In this document: piece by piece, positions 1-7,477 of the stretch | Layout: every line of letters begins with the position of its first letter | Position numbering within the stretch: the stretch's first letter is position 1 | NCBI GenBank assembly: GCA_945865745.1 | Contig: CAMBFP010000021.1 | Coordinates: 1-12,702, forward strand | From: Rhizobium sp. Q54 | GTDB taxonomy: Bacteria; Pseudomonadota; Alphaproteobacteria; Rickettsiales; UBA1997 | Length of the DNA: 12,702 bases | Direction: 5' to 3' | The notes under the pieces: generated by a model | Told to the model about the DNA's origin: nothing | Seen by the model: only the letters and a program-made list of their open reading frames with translations | The model's database searches: none | Position numbers and translations under genes: made by a program

Positions 1-1368
1 AGCATCCATCAAAGCAAGTGAAGCTCCACAAACTGATGCCATTGAAGATGAACCATTCGATTCAGTGATTTCAGAAACAACACGAGCAGCGTAAGTAAAA
101 GCTTCGCCAGTTGGGAAAACTGGATTCAATGCTCTCCAAGCTAATTTACCGTGACCAATTTCACGACGTCCTGGAGCTCTCAACTGACCAACTTCACCAA
201 CTGAATAAGGAGGGAAATTGTAGTGAAGCATGAAAGATTCTTCGGTCATGCCTAGATCAAGATTTTCGATCATTTGTTTGTCTTTGCCAGTCGCGCCAAG
301 AGTTGTGGTAACAAGAGCTTGGGTTTCGCCACGAGTGAAAAGAGCAGAACCATGAACTTGTGGAAGCAATCCAGTTTCGATTTCGATGCGACGAATATCG
401 GTTGATGAACGACCATCAATTCTTTTGCCAGTTTTCAAAACGTCATTGCGCACAAGTTCTTGTGACAGTTGTTTGAAGAGTGATTTCACTTTATTCGCAT
501 CAACAGTTTCGTTGATGAATTTAGCTTTAATTTCGCCGAAGATTTGGTCTAAATCAGTTGAGCGAGCTTGTTTTTCTTGCTTCTTGTAAGCGAGCACTAG
601 GCGATCACCGATGAAGCTTGCGATGTCATTTTTAAGCGCAGCATTATCATCTTTTTTTACTTCGATTTTCTTCTTACCACATTCGGCAACAAGTTCGTGA
701 ATCATTGCAATGATTGGCTGGAATGATTGGTGAGCAAAAGTTACTGCTTCCAACATTTGAGCTTCAGAAAGTTCTTTTGCTTCTGATTCAACCATAAGAA
801 CAGATGATGCTGTACCAGAAACAACTAGGTCTAGAGAGCCAGCTTTAATTTCTTCGTTGCTTGGGTTAAGGATGAATTCACCGTTAATTAGACCAACTCT
901 TGCCGCAGCAATTGGCTCAAGAAATGGAGCTTCAGAAATTGCTAGAGCAGCAGAGGCGCCGATTAAAGCAGCGATGTCTGGGGTGCAAGTTGGATCGTAA
1001 GAAAGTACGGTACAAACTACGTTTACATCATTGTAAAAGTTAGAAGGGAAAAGTGGACGGATTGGACGATCAATCAAACGAGAAGTTAGAGTAGCGGTAT
1101 CAGATGGCTTAGTTTCGCGCTTAAAGAATCCTCCTGGAATCTTTCCGGCAGCATAAGATTTTTCGAGATAGTTTACGGTAAGTGGGAAGAAGTCCGCACC
1201 TTCCATTGCTTTGCTCGCAACAGTTACTGCGCAAAGAATTGTGGTGTTGCCGTATTTTACTACTACTGAGCCACTGGCTTGGCGAGCGATTTTACCAGTC
1301 TCTAGGGAAAGGATTTTTCCGTTCCAATTAATTTCTTTTTTGACGATATTGAACATAGTTTCGGACAT
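1..1368 (-). CDS. pnp: Polyribonucleotide nucleotidyltransferase (PNPase), 5' part, cut by window edge
   Basis: PNPase is a phosphorolytic 3'-5' exoribonuclease that degrades mRNA as a trimer and can add tails in reverse. About 456 codons are visible, running off the left edge. The first RNase PH domain shows KIPGGFFKRE and RLIDRPIRPLFP. An all-alpha linker follows, then most of the second, catalytic RNase PH domain: GKRIDGRSSTDIR, FTRGETQALV (the RNA-binding loop), FMLHYNFPPYSVGE, GRREIGHG and ESNGSSSMASVCGASLAL. The KH and S1 domains expected in a roughly 700-residue protein lie outside. Two in-frame ATGs compete, at 1368 (MSETMFNIVKK) and 1356 (MFNIVKK). Each follows the same GAAACT hexamer, and neither has a Shine-Dalgarno. 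The 1356 start better matches rickettsial PNPases as I recall them. It lies downstream of rpsO, the order also seen in E. coli. Confidence 0.97.
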   Translation of the reverse strand, partial: MSETMFNIVKKEINWNGKILSLETGKIARQASGSVVVKYGNTTILCAVTVASKAMEGADFFPLTVNYLEKSYAAGKIPGGFFKRETKPSDTATLTSRLIDRPIRPLFPSNFYNDVNVVCTVLSYDPTCTPDIAALIGASAALAISEAPFLEPIAAARVGLINGEFILNPSNEEIKAGSLDLVVSGTASSVLMVESEAKELSEAQMLEAVTFAHQSFQPIIAMIHELVAECGKKKIEVKKDDNAALKNDIASFIGDRLVLAYKKQEKQARSTDLDQIFGEIKAKFINETVDANKVKSLFKQLSQELVRNDVLKTGKRIDGRSSTDIRRIEIETGLLPQVHGSALFTRGETQALVTTTLGATGKDKQMIENLDLGMTEESFMLHYNFPPYSVGEVGQLRAPGRREIGHGKLAWRALNPVFPTGEAFTYAARVVSEITESNGSSSMASVCGASLALMDA

Positions 1369-1421
1369 AGTTTCAGCTTTTTAAGTTAGGGTTGAGATAG
1401 TTTATTTATTTAATCTGCAGC

Positions 1422-1435
1422 AACACGGACGTGTT
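1422..1435 (-). other. Hairpin 2 of the pnp leader
   Basis: AACAC (1422-1426) and GTGTT (1431-1435) are perfect reverse complements around a 4-nt loop (a 14-nt inverted repeat in all). It lies about 54 nt upstream of the distal pnp ATG and about 66 nt upstream of the proximal one. It could be part of a longer imperfect stem, because CTGC (1415-1418) and GCAG (1451-1454) flank it. Confidence 0.4.
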
Positions 1436-1458
1436 ATTACTTCAATGATCGCAGCACG

Positions 1459-1473
1459 GCGTAAAAAATACGC
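1459..1473 (-). other. Hairpin 1 of the pnp leader, just after rpsO
   Basis: GCGTA (1459-1463) and TACGC (1469-1473) form a perfect 5-bp stem closed by a homopolymeric 5-nt loop (T on the minus strand). It starts 16 nt after the rpsO stop codon. It lacks the trailing T-run of an intrinsic terminator. It could protect the rpsO 3' end or be a processing site. Confidence 0.4.
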
Positions 1474-1489
1474 GAACTAACGAGAGAAA

Positions 1490-1759
1490 TTACTTACGAA
1501 TATCGAGTTTTTTGATAAGAACTTCGTAGCGCTTAACGTCAGAAGCCTTGAGGTAATCAAGCAATCTTCTTCTTTTTCCTACCAAGATAAGCAGACCACG
1601 ACGTGAAGAAAAATCTTTTTTGTGAGTCTTGAGATGCTCGGTTAAATTGTTTAATTGTTTGGTGATGATGGCGCTTTGCACCTCAACTGAACCGCTGTCA
1701 TTCTTAACTGTAGCGAATTCAGCGATAACTTCTTTTTTTGATTTGTTCAAAAGAGACAT
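1490..1759 (-). CDS. rpsO: 30S ribosomal protein S15
   Basis: S15 is a primary binding protein of the 16S rRNA central domain and helps form the inter-subunit bridge. The 89-residue product has the normal family length. It carries the S15 signature NLTEHLKTHKKDFSSRRGLL near residues 38-57, then LVGKRRRLLDYLK (59-71), the basic helical segment that contacts rRNA. The ATG start at 1759 gives the expected N-terminus but has no clear Shine-Dalgarno; a small inverted repeat (ATTTC-AA-GAAAT) lies in the 29-nt gap after truB. The truB-rpsO-pnp order matches many proteobacteria. S15 represses its own translation in E. coli through a leader structure; no comparable pseudoknot is obvious here. Confidence 0.97.
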   Translation of the reverse strand: MSLLNKSKKEVIAEFATVKNDSGSVEVQSAIITKQLNNLTEHLKTHKKDFSSRRGLLILVGKRRRLLDYLKASDVKRYEVLIKKLDIRK

Positions 1760-1788
1760 TTTTTATTTCTTGAAATTTTTAAGGAGAT

Positions 1789-2505
1789 CTAAACCACTAG
1801 AGACATACCTGCCATGAACTGCAGCGAGCCATCTGAAAAACGGGACGGGTAATTAGTGGCCAATTTTAAAGCGTCAAGCTGAATTGTTTTTTCATAAAGA
1901 AAATCTCCGACCTGAAGACGAGTTAATTTAGAAACATATCCGCAAACGCCAACTCGCTTGCAGAGATCGCGAGCCAAGGAGCGAACATAGGTTCCCTTAC
2001 CACATTCCATTTCAAGTTCTGCATAGTCGTGATTATTCACGATTAATTTTAGTGAATAAATTTCCACTGCGCGCGGCAAAATTTCAAATGAGATTTCTCG
2101 TCTGGCTAATTTATAGGCGCGCTTTCCATTAATTTTAACCGCCGAAAAACGCGAAGGAGATTGTAAAATTTTTCCGATAAAAACTGGTAAGGCAGAAATT
2201 ATTTCTTCAGTACTTGGCCTTGCTAAACTATATTCCACGCACTTTCCCTTAATATCGTCTGTGTCACGAAATTCACCAAAAGAGATCCGAAAAAAATATT
2301 TTTTCCGCATCGCCATTAATTTTCCCGAAGTTTTTGTTGCTTTGTTTAAAGCAACCGGAAGTACGCCACAAGCAAATGGATCAAGGGATCCGGCATGTCC
2401 AACTTTTTTTGCTTTGGTAATTTTTTTAACAATCGTAACAACTTGTGCCGAGGAAATTCCGGCAGGTTTGTTAATATTGAGCCAAAGATTTTGATCGCTC
2501 AACAC
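1789..2505 (-). CDS. truB: tRNA pseudouridine(55) synthase TruB, short form
   Basis: TruB converts U55 of the tRNA T-loop to pseudouridine and also acts as a tRNA chaperone. The N-terminal part is canonical: LNINKPAGISS (residues 9-19) and VGHAGSLDPFACGVLPV (36-52), with the catalytic Asp in SLDP. GKGTYVRSLARDL follows near 167-179. At 238 residues it is clearly shorter than the roughly 290-314 of typical proteobacterial TruB. The catalytic core ends and almost none of the C-terminal (PUA or TruB_C) region remains, and only 29 bp separate it from rpsO, so no hidden continuation fits. The start is GTG at 2505, overlapping the mdh TAG stop by one base (TAGTG), which suggests translational coupling. 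An in-frame TTG follows directly and could also serve. Confidence 0.95.
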   Translation of the reverse strand: MLSDQNLWLNINKPAGISSAQVVTIVKKITKAKKVGHAGSLDPFACGVLPVALNKATKTSGKLMAMRKKYFFRISFGEFRDTDDIKGKCVEYSLARPSTEEIISALPVFIGKILQSPSRFSAVKINGKRAYKLARREISFEILPRAVEIYSLKLIVNNHDYAELEMECGKGTYVRSLARDLCKRVGVCGYVSKLTRLQVGDFLYEKTIQLDALKLATNYPSRFSDGSLQFMAGMSLVV

Positions 2506-3452
2506 TAGATCTTGGTTTCTTCGATCAACTTCTTTACCGCCTCAACTGAGCGGTTAAACATTGTGAGCTCGCTAGTGTTAAGTTTAATTTCAACAATTTT
2601 TTCAACGCCATCTTTACCGATGATTGCTGGAACGCCGATATAGAGGCCTTTAACGCCATACTCGCCGTTAAGATTTGCCGCCACTGGAAGAATTCTTTTG
2701 CGATCGAATAAGTAACTCTCAGCCATTGTGATTGCTGATGTTGCTGGTGCATAAAAAGCTGAACCTGTTCCGAGTAATTTTACAATTTCTGCGCCGCCAT
2801 CTCGAGTGCGTTGCACAATTTCTTCAATTTTAGTTTTTGTAGTCCAACCCATTTCGATCAGGTCAGGAATTGGAATGCCGCCAACTGAAGAGTAACGAAT
2901 TAATGGAACCATTGTGTCGCCATGTCCGCCCAAAACACAGGAATTTACGTTATCAACTGACACGCCAAATTCGCGCGCCAAAAAAAGTGACATGCGTGAT
3001 GAATCTAGCACTCCAGCCATTCCAACAACTTTATTTGTTGGCAGGCCAGAAACTTTTTGCATCACGTAAACCATTGCATCAAGAGGGTTGGTAATGACGA
3101 TCACAAACGCATTTGGCGCATATTCTTTAATTCCTTCCGCAACTGTTTTGATGATCGAAGTATTGGTTGCCATCAAATCGTCGCGACTCATGCCGGGCTT
3201 GCGCGCAATGCCAGCAGTAACAATCACAACATCCGCACCAGCGATATCGGCGTAATTGCTTGTACCAGTGAAACTCGCGTCGAAATTCTCAACCACTGAA
3301 GATTGCTCCAAATCAAGCGCCTTACCCTTCGCCACGCCTTCATTCACATCAAGAATTACCACATCACCCAAATTTTTTAAACCAGCAAGATGTGCTAAAG
3401 TGCCACCAATATTGCCCGCACCAACTAGGGCGACTTTGTTTCTCTTAGTCAT
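2505..3452 (-). CDS. mdh: Malate dehydrogenase (NAD-dependent, LDH-like type)
   Basis: It catalyses malate + NAD+ to oxaloacetate + NADH in the TCA cycle (cytoplasmic). The 315-residue protein is of normal length. The Rossmann fold opens with VGAGNIGG (10-17) and an acidic residue after beta-2 (VILDV, 32-36) that suits NAD. The substrate loop IARKPGMSR (82-90) carries Arg84 and Arg90. ITNPLDAMVYV is at 120-130, LDSSR (149-153) holds the third substrate Arg, and GGHGDTMVPL (175-184) holds catalytic His177. Arg at the specificity position favours malate over lactate. The sequence is of the bacterial MDH type related to LDH and common in alphaproteobacteria. The start lies 2 nt after the tmk stop (TAATCATG) with no Shine-Dalgarno. 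Placement downstream of tmk rather than next to sucCD is not an arrangement I know as conserved. Confidence 0.97.
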   Translation of the reverse strand: MTKRNKVALVGAGNIGGTLAHLAGLKNLGDVVILDVNEGVAKGKALDLEQSSVVENFDASFTGTSNYADIAGADVVIVTAGIARKPGMSRDDLMATNTSIIKTVAEGIKEYAPNAFVIVITNPLDAMVYVMQKVSGLPTNKVVGMAGVLDSSRMSLFLAREFGVSVDNVNSCVLGGHGDTMVPLIRYSSVGGIPIPDLIEMGWTTKTKIEEIVQRTRDGGAEIVKLLGTGSAFYAPATSAITMAESYLFDRKRILPVAANLNGEYGVKGLYIGVPAIIGKDGVEKIVEIKLNTSELTMFNRSVEAVKKLIEETKI

Positions 3453-3454
3453 GA

Positions 3455-4042
3455 TTATGAAATTAAAGTTAGAATTTTTCTGGAAATTTCTTCGACGGTT
3501 TGCGTCCCGTCAATTACTCTGATGCGCGGATTATTTTTTGCCAAATGTAAAAATCCGTCACGTGTTTTTTGATGAAAATCTTGGCCGAGTTTCTCGTAAC
3601 GATTATTTTCCGCCCTACCCTCAATCCTTGCGAATGCCGCTTCGACAGGAACATCGATTAAGAAAGTAATGTCTGGCGCAAAATCACCGAGAGTCATTTT
3701 TCTTACTTCATCAATCAGCTTAACATCTAGTCCAAAAGCATTGCCTTGGTAAGCGTAAGTTGAGTCAAAAAAGCGATCTGAAATCACAATTTTATTCTGT
3801 TTTAATGCCGGCTTTATCAGCTTTTCAACATGCTCAAGACGCGCTGCGAAATTTAAAAATAATTCAGTTTTTGCTTCGAGCTTAGCAATTTTTTCATCAA
3901 TTAAAATTTCACGAATCTTCTCGCCAGCTACTGTTCCGCCTGGCTCGCGCGTTAGAATTGATCCAAAAAAAAATTCATGTAATTTTCTTGCCTGCGTTGA
4001 TTTTCCGCATCCCTCGATGCCTTCAAAAGTGATAAATTTCAT
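3455..4042 (-). CDS. tmk: Thymidylate kinase
   Basis: Tmk phosphorylates dTMP to dTDP with ATP, an essential step of dTTP supply. I chose ATG at 4042 because it puts MKFITFEGIEGCGKST at the N-terminus, as in the family, giving 195 residues. It also forms a 4-nt ATGA overlap with the trpE stop. The longer frame back to 4075 only adds residues that overlap trpE. Visible motifs are the P-loop GIEGCGKST (8-16), TREPGGT (31-37), and SDRFFDSTYAYQG (88-100), the DR(Y/F) motif with a nucleotide-binding segment. The LID region ARIEGRAENNRYE (138-150) is moderately basic. In many bacteria tmk sits beside holB; here it lies between trpE and mdh, with coupling on both sides. Confidence 0.96.
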   Translation of the reverse strand: MKFITFEGIEGCGKSTQARKLHEFFFGSILTREPGGTVAGEKIREILIDEKIAKLEAKTELFLNFAARLEHVEKLIKPALKQNKIVISDRFFDSTYAYQGNAFGLDVKLIDEVRKMTLGDFAPDITFLIDVPVEAAFARIEGRAENNRYEKLGQDFHQKTRDGFLHLAKNNPRIRVIDGTQTVEEISRKILTLIS

Positions 4043-5487
4043 ACTAACATCAACACTCGTGCCTTGTTCAAACATTCTTGATATTCCGATTGTGGATCAG
4101 AATCGAACACAACTCCCGCTCCAGTTTGCAAATGAATATGACCATCTTTGATCAATGCCGATCTCAGAGTGATGCAGGTTTCCATATCGCCATTACTAGC
4201 AAAATATCCAACGCATCCGGCATAAAAACTGCGCCGAACTTTTTCCATTTCTTCGATGATTTCCATCGCGCGAATTTTTGGCGCACCAGAAACTGTGCCC
4301 GCTGGAAATCCAGCTATTAGAGCATCAAGGGCATCAAATTCATCGCGCAAAATTCCCTCAACATTAGAAGAGATATGCATCACGTGCGAATAATTCTCTA
4401 CGATCATTTTTTCGGTAACCACTACGGATCCTGGAGCGGAAACGCTTCCAACATCATGCCTACCGAGATCAATTAACATCAGGTGTTCAGCGACTTCTTT
4501 TTCGTCATTCAAAAGTTCGACAGCAATTTGTTTGTCTTCTGCTTCATTTTTTCCACGTTTGCGAGTTCCGGCGAGTGGACGGATGGTAATTTTTTTATTT
4601 TTTAAAGAGACCATGATCTCAGGACTAGAGCCGGTCAAAACAAAATCATCAAACTTCAAATAAAATAAAAATGGCGAAGGATTGATTAAGCGAAGTGAGC
4701 GGTAAAAAGAAAATTCATCAAAATTTTTATCGCATTTTGCGGTGAATCTTTGTGAAGGCAAAACCTGAAAAATATCACCGTCAGTGATGTATTTTTTAGC
4801 ACGATTAACCATCTGACAATATTCTTCTTCCGAGCAATTCGAAGAAAAGTCGAGATTGTTTTTGAGTAGAACTGGCGCTGAGTCGTAAGGCTTAACTAAA
4901 ATATTTTCGATTCCCTCAATTCTAGAAATTACTTCTGAATATTTTTGCTCGGAAAAAATCGGCGCGCAGATCAATGCGCAATCAAAAAGACTGTCAAAAA
5001 CGACAATGATTTGCGGACGAATAAAGATGCTGTCGGGAATTTTTATTTCATCGGGAAGATTGCGATCGGAAATTTTTTCCATCAGGCGGATCATGTCGTA
5101 GCCCATGTAACCAAAGATCCCCGAGCACATCATCGGCAAAGAAGAAAGACCGTGGGTCATGTCATCCCAATTGATTTGGGAATCTTTAATTAAGTGCCGC
5201 AAATTATTTAAAGGAGAGCCAATCTCTTCGCGATCATCACGAAATGATTTTTCACCAACACATCGCCAAATAAGATCTGGCATACATCCAAGAACCGAGA
5301 AGCGACCTTTGTGACTTCCCTTCTCAACTGACTCAAACAAAAAATGATGCTCAGAAAAATGCTGAGAAATCTTCATCAGAGCTAAAACTGGCGTGATGAT
5401 ATCGGCAGGAATTTTTTTGAACAAAACCGTGCGCCCAGACTTTTTGAGCACGGAATCAAATTCGGTTTCGTTCAAATTATAGCTCAC
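4039..5487 (-). CDS. trpE: Anthranilate synthase component I
   Basis: TrpE converts chorismate to anthranilate with ammonia delivered by TrpG, the first committed step of tryptophan synthesis. At 482 residues it is of normal length. The N-terminal feedback region has FLFESVEKG (49-57) and GRFSVLG (61-67), like the LLES tryptophan-binding motif. The chorismate-binding domain shows ITDGDIFQVLPSQRF (234-248), LTGSSPE (284-290), IRPLAGTRKRG (302-312), HVMHISSNVEG (368-378, His371 likely catalytic), and FPAGTVSGAPK (394-404). Ala in PLAGT separates it from PabB, which has Lys there. The motif at 340-350 is DLGRHDVGSVS, where the family usually has DLxRNDxGR. The GTG start at 5487 overlaps the ppiD TAG by one base and has the best Shine-Dalgarno of any gene start here. 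No trpG, trpD or trpC follows, although trpE beside a PpiD-like gene is familiar in alphaproteobacteria. Confidence 0.95.
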   Translation of the reverse strand: MSYNLNETEFDSVLKKSGRTVLFKKIPADIITPVLALMKISQHFSEHHFLFESVEKGSHKGRFSVLGCMPDLIWRCVGEKSFRDDREEIGSPLNNLRHLIKDSQINWDDMTHGLSSLPMMCSGIFGYMGYDMIRLMEKISDRNLPDEIKIPDSIFIRPQIIVVFDSLFDCALICAPIFSEQKYSEVISRIEGIENILVKPYDSAPVLLKNNLDFSSNCSEEEYCQMVNRAKKYITDGDIFQVLPSQRFTAKCDKNFDEFSFYRSLRLINPSPFLFYLKFDDFVLTGSSPEIMVSLKNKKITIRPLAGTRKRGKNEAEDKQIAVELLNDEKEVAEHLMLIDLGRHDVGSVSAPGSVVVTEKMIVENYSHVMHISSNVEGILRDEFDALDALIAGFPAGTVSGAPKIRAMEIIEEMEKVRRSFYAGCVGYFASNGDMETCITLRSALIKDGHIHLQTGAGVVFDSDPQSEYQECLNKARVLMLV

Positions 5488-7421
5488 TATTTCTCCTCTT
5501 GCTTAGCAAAAATCTTTTCGTTGGTTTTTACTGGATAGCGTGCGAGTAGGTAAGTGTTGTAATCACTCATTACTTCTTTTCTGAATTCTTCTGCAGATTG
5601 CTTTTTGGCCTGCTCGAGTTGAGTCGAATTCACCGCAGATTTTTTAATCTCGCGCAAAACTCCAATCACAAATTCATTTTCTCCTTTAGCTTCTATTGGC
5701 GTGGCCTGATCAACATCAATTGCGAATAAATCTTTCATAAATTGATCTTGGTAAGGCACTTGTTGACCTTGGAAATTCAGGTAAAGAACACGCTGAAATT
5801 CGCGAGCCTTGTCAAATTTAATGCGATATCTTGCAGCGATCTTTGCTGCTTCATTTGGATTTTGCTTTATCTCCTCTCCAATCTTGCGAGCCAACTCACC
5901 CAAAGACTCTCTAAGCTTAACCACGATTAAATCCGCAACAACTCTACTCTTAATTTCTACCAGTTCGAGCTGTTTAGAAGGCAGAATCTCTTCTACTTCT
6001 ACCGCATAAAATCCTTCTGAGTTTTTAGCATAGAAAACTTTTGAGGTTTGCTTTGCTTTTAATGCAAAAGCATTTTTAGCAAAATTTTCGAAAGCCTTGA
6101 TTTCAGCAACCTCTTCGCTTTTTTCATTTTTACTATTTTCATCAATCATAACCGGTGTCGTACTAACCTTTAGACCAAATTTCTTTGCTACTTCTGCAAG
6201 TGAATTACTCGTCAAAAGCAGGTCGTCAATTGCTGAGATTTTTTCCTGCAGAACTTTTTCTGTTCTGCCTTCTGCCATCTTTTGCTTAATGCCATTTTTA
6301 ACTTCTGAAAAAGAAATTAATTGTGGCTGCACGATCTCGTTAAGTAAAAAAACATGAAAGCCGAGAGGACTTGTAACTACTGGACTATTTTCATTTACAG
6401 CTAGTTTAAAAATTGGCTCAGAGATTTGTGGGATAAGATCTTTTTGCGAAACTTTAGAAAGGGTAATCGCTTTTAAATCCTTCTTGGCCAACTCCTTTGC
6501 TAATTTTTCAAATTCATTTTTAGCCTTTGATTTGTTGGTCTTGGCAAACTCTTCAAATTTTTGTAAGAAATTTTTTGCCTCGATTTCTTTTTCAAAAACT
6601 ACGTGATAAAAACTACGTTTTTCTGGCCTGGTATATTGCTCTTTACCCTTCTCATATTCAGCGAAAATTTCTTGATCAGAAATTTGTAAATCCTTTATAA
6701 AATCTTTTTTAGAAAAGCTCAAATAAGCAACTTTACGACGCTCAGGCAAGACATATTGGGCCTGATTTTCTGTGAAGAATTTTTGTAATTCCTCTTCACT
6801 TGGCTTGGCAATATTTCCAGCATTTTTGGATGAGATTGTAATTACATCAGCAACGCGTCTTTCTTGTTTAAAATTTTCAACTTCAGCAATCACTAAATCA
6901 CTCATCGGAGCACTAATGGCGATTGATTGCAAGATCATGGTTGCAGCAACTCCATTAGCAATTTCAGTTACATATCTCTCTTCATTCAAACCGTTTTTTT
7001 TGAGAAATGCTTCGAATTTTTTACGATCAAATTTTCCATCTTCATTCTTGAAACTTGGATCTCTAGCAATCGATTCAAGAATAATTTTTTTGCTTGCCGA
7101 CACATCGAAATCACCCGCCAACTTTTTTATCATCACTTGATTAACTAGGCGCCCGAGTACGTCTGACTTGAAACGTTCAGATTCAAGATATTTCAAAGCC
7201 TCTTCACTTTTGTTGCTTGAGGCGAGAATAACTTCACGATCAGCGCGCAAAGCAGAATTGAATTGGCCATAACCAACTGTGTCGCCGCCAATTTTTGCTA
7301 CCCAAGTATTCGGGCTACCAAGAATAAAACTACTGACGCCAAACAGTACAAAGCTTAGAGCTACAAAGGCTAAGATGATTTTAAAAAAAATACTTTTAGC
7401 GAGTTTGCGGAAGAAAAACAT
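5487..7421 (-). CDS. ppiD: Membrane-anchored PpiD/SurA-type peptidyl-prolyl isomerase
   Basis: This is a periplasmic folding factor anchored in the inner membrane. I chose ATG at 7421, giving 644 residues beginning MFFFRKLAKS. A GTG at 7460 would add 13 residues ahead of an otherwise typical N-terminus. A short basic cytoplasmic tail is followed by one membrane segment (about 12-34). A SurA-like N-terminal chaperone region follows, with SFKNEDGKFDRKKFEAFLKK near 123-142. A parvulin (PPIC) domain spans about 268-362, including SFYHVVF and SPLGFHVFLL. A long, Lys/Glu-rich helical C-terminal region completes the PpiD layout, close to the ~620 residues of E. coli PpiD. Parvulin domains of PpiD proteins are often weakly active or inactive, so chaperoning of outer-membrane or secreted proteins may be its main role. 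It heads the seven-gene minus-strand chain and has no clear Shine-Dalgarno. Confidence 0.93.
   Translation of the reverse strand: MFFFRKLAKSIFFKIILAFVALSFVLFGVSSFILGSPNTWVAKIGGDTVGYGQFNSALRADREVILASSNKSEEALKYLESERFKSDVLGRLVNQVMIKKLAGDFDVSASKKIILESIARDPSFKNEDGKFDRKKFEAFLKKNGLNEERYVTEIANGVAATMILQSIAISAPMSDLVIAEVENFKQERRVADVITISSKNAGNIAKPSEEELQKFFTENQAQYVLPERRKVAYLSFSKKDFIKDLQISDQEIFAEYEKGKEQYTRPEKRSFYHVVFEKEIEAKNFLQKFEEFAKTNKSKAKNEFEKLAKELAKKDLKAITLSKVSQKDLIPQISEPIFKLAVNENSPVVTSPLGFHVFLLNEIVQPQLISFSEVKNGIKQKMAEGRTEKVLQEKISAIDDLLLTSNSLAEVAKKFGLKVSTTPVMIDENSKNEKSEEVAEIKAFENFAKNAFALKAKQTSKVFYAKNSEGFYAVEVEEILPSKQLELVEIKSRVVADLIVVKLRESLGELARKIGEEIKQNPNEAAKIAARYRIKFDKAREFQRVLYLNFQGQQVPYQDQFMKDLFAIDVDQATPIEAKGENEFVIGVLREIKKSAVNSTQLEQAKKQSAEEFRKEVMSDYNTYLLARYPVKTNEKIFAKQEEK
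5488..5499 (-). promoter_or_regulatory. Shine-Dalgarno of trpE
   Basis: Read on the minus strand, AGAGGAGA (5499-5492) contains AGGAG (5497-5493) ending 5 nt before the GTG start at 5487. It lies inside the last codons of ppiD. It fixes GTG as the trpE start, and it stands out because other gene starts in the window lack such a site. Confidence 0.75.
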
Positions 7422-7439
7422 GGAAATTTGATTTAAATT

Positions 7440-7467
7440 TTGACCTAGAAATAGCGACACCTTAAAT
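7440..7467 (+). promoter_or_regulatory. Candidate promoter for lysC
   Basis: TTGACC (7440-7445, 5 of 6 matches to -35) is followed by a 16-nt spacer and TTAAAT (7462-7467, 4 of 6 matches to -10). A start near 7474 would leave a leader of about 28 nt. It overlaps the region that would be the transcribed leader of ppiD, so the two divergent transcripts would share sequence. Consensus match only. Confidence 0.35.
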
Positions 7468-7477
7468 AGTCATTCTT

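Larger units (their letters stand above)
1369..1489 (-). promoter_or_regulatory. rpsO-pnp intergenic leader with two hairpins
   Basis: This 121-nt gap is by far the longest within the minus-strand gene chain. Read on the minus strand it holds two perfect short hairpins (1459-1473 and 1422-1435), then an A/T-rich stretch leading to the pnp start. No hairpin here is followed by a T-run, so I see no intrinsic terminator for rpsO and read-through into pnp is plausible. In E. coli the same gap carries an RNase III-processed stem-loop through which PNPase represses its own synthesis. A similar role here is inference from position and structure only. I found no convincing -35/-10 pair for a separate pnp promoter. 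Confidence 0.45.

Noticed and set aside
386..589. Open frame on the plus strand inside pnp
   Set aside because: Antisense to conserved PNPase codons, with no domain or ribosome binding site.
4043..4075. Longer tmk frame starting at 4075
   Set aside because: The extra 11 residues overlap trpE and precede the canonical MKFITFEGIEG start, which also forms an ATGA overlap.
6772..7140. 122-codon open frame on the plus strand inside ppiD
   Set aside because: It is antisense to a well-supported gene, rich in Ser/Phe/Leu as expected of a shadow frame, with no recognisable domain.
7422..7460. GTG start at 7460 for ppiD, adding 13 residues
   Set aside because: ATG at 7421 gives the normal short basic tail before the membrane segment. 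The extension looks unlike a PpiD N-terminus and overlaps the candidate promoter leader.
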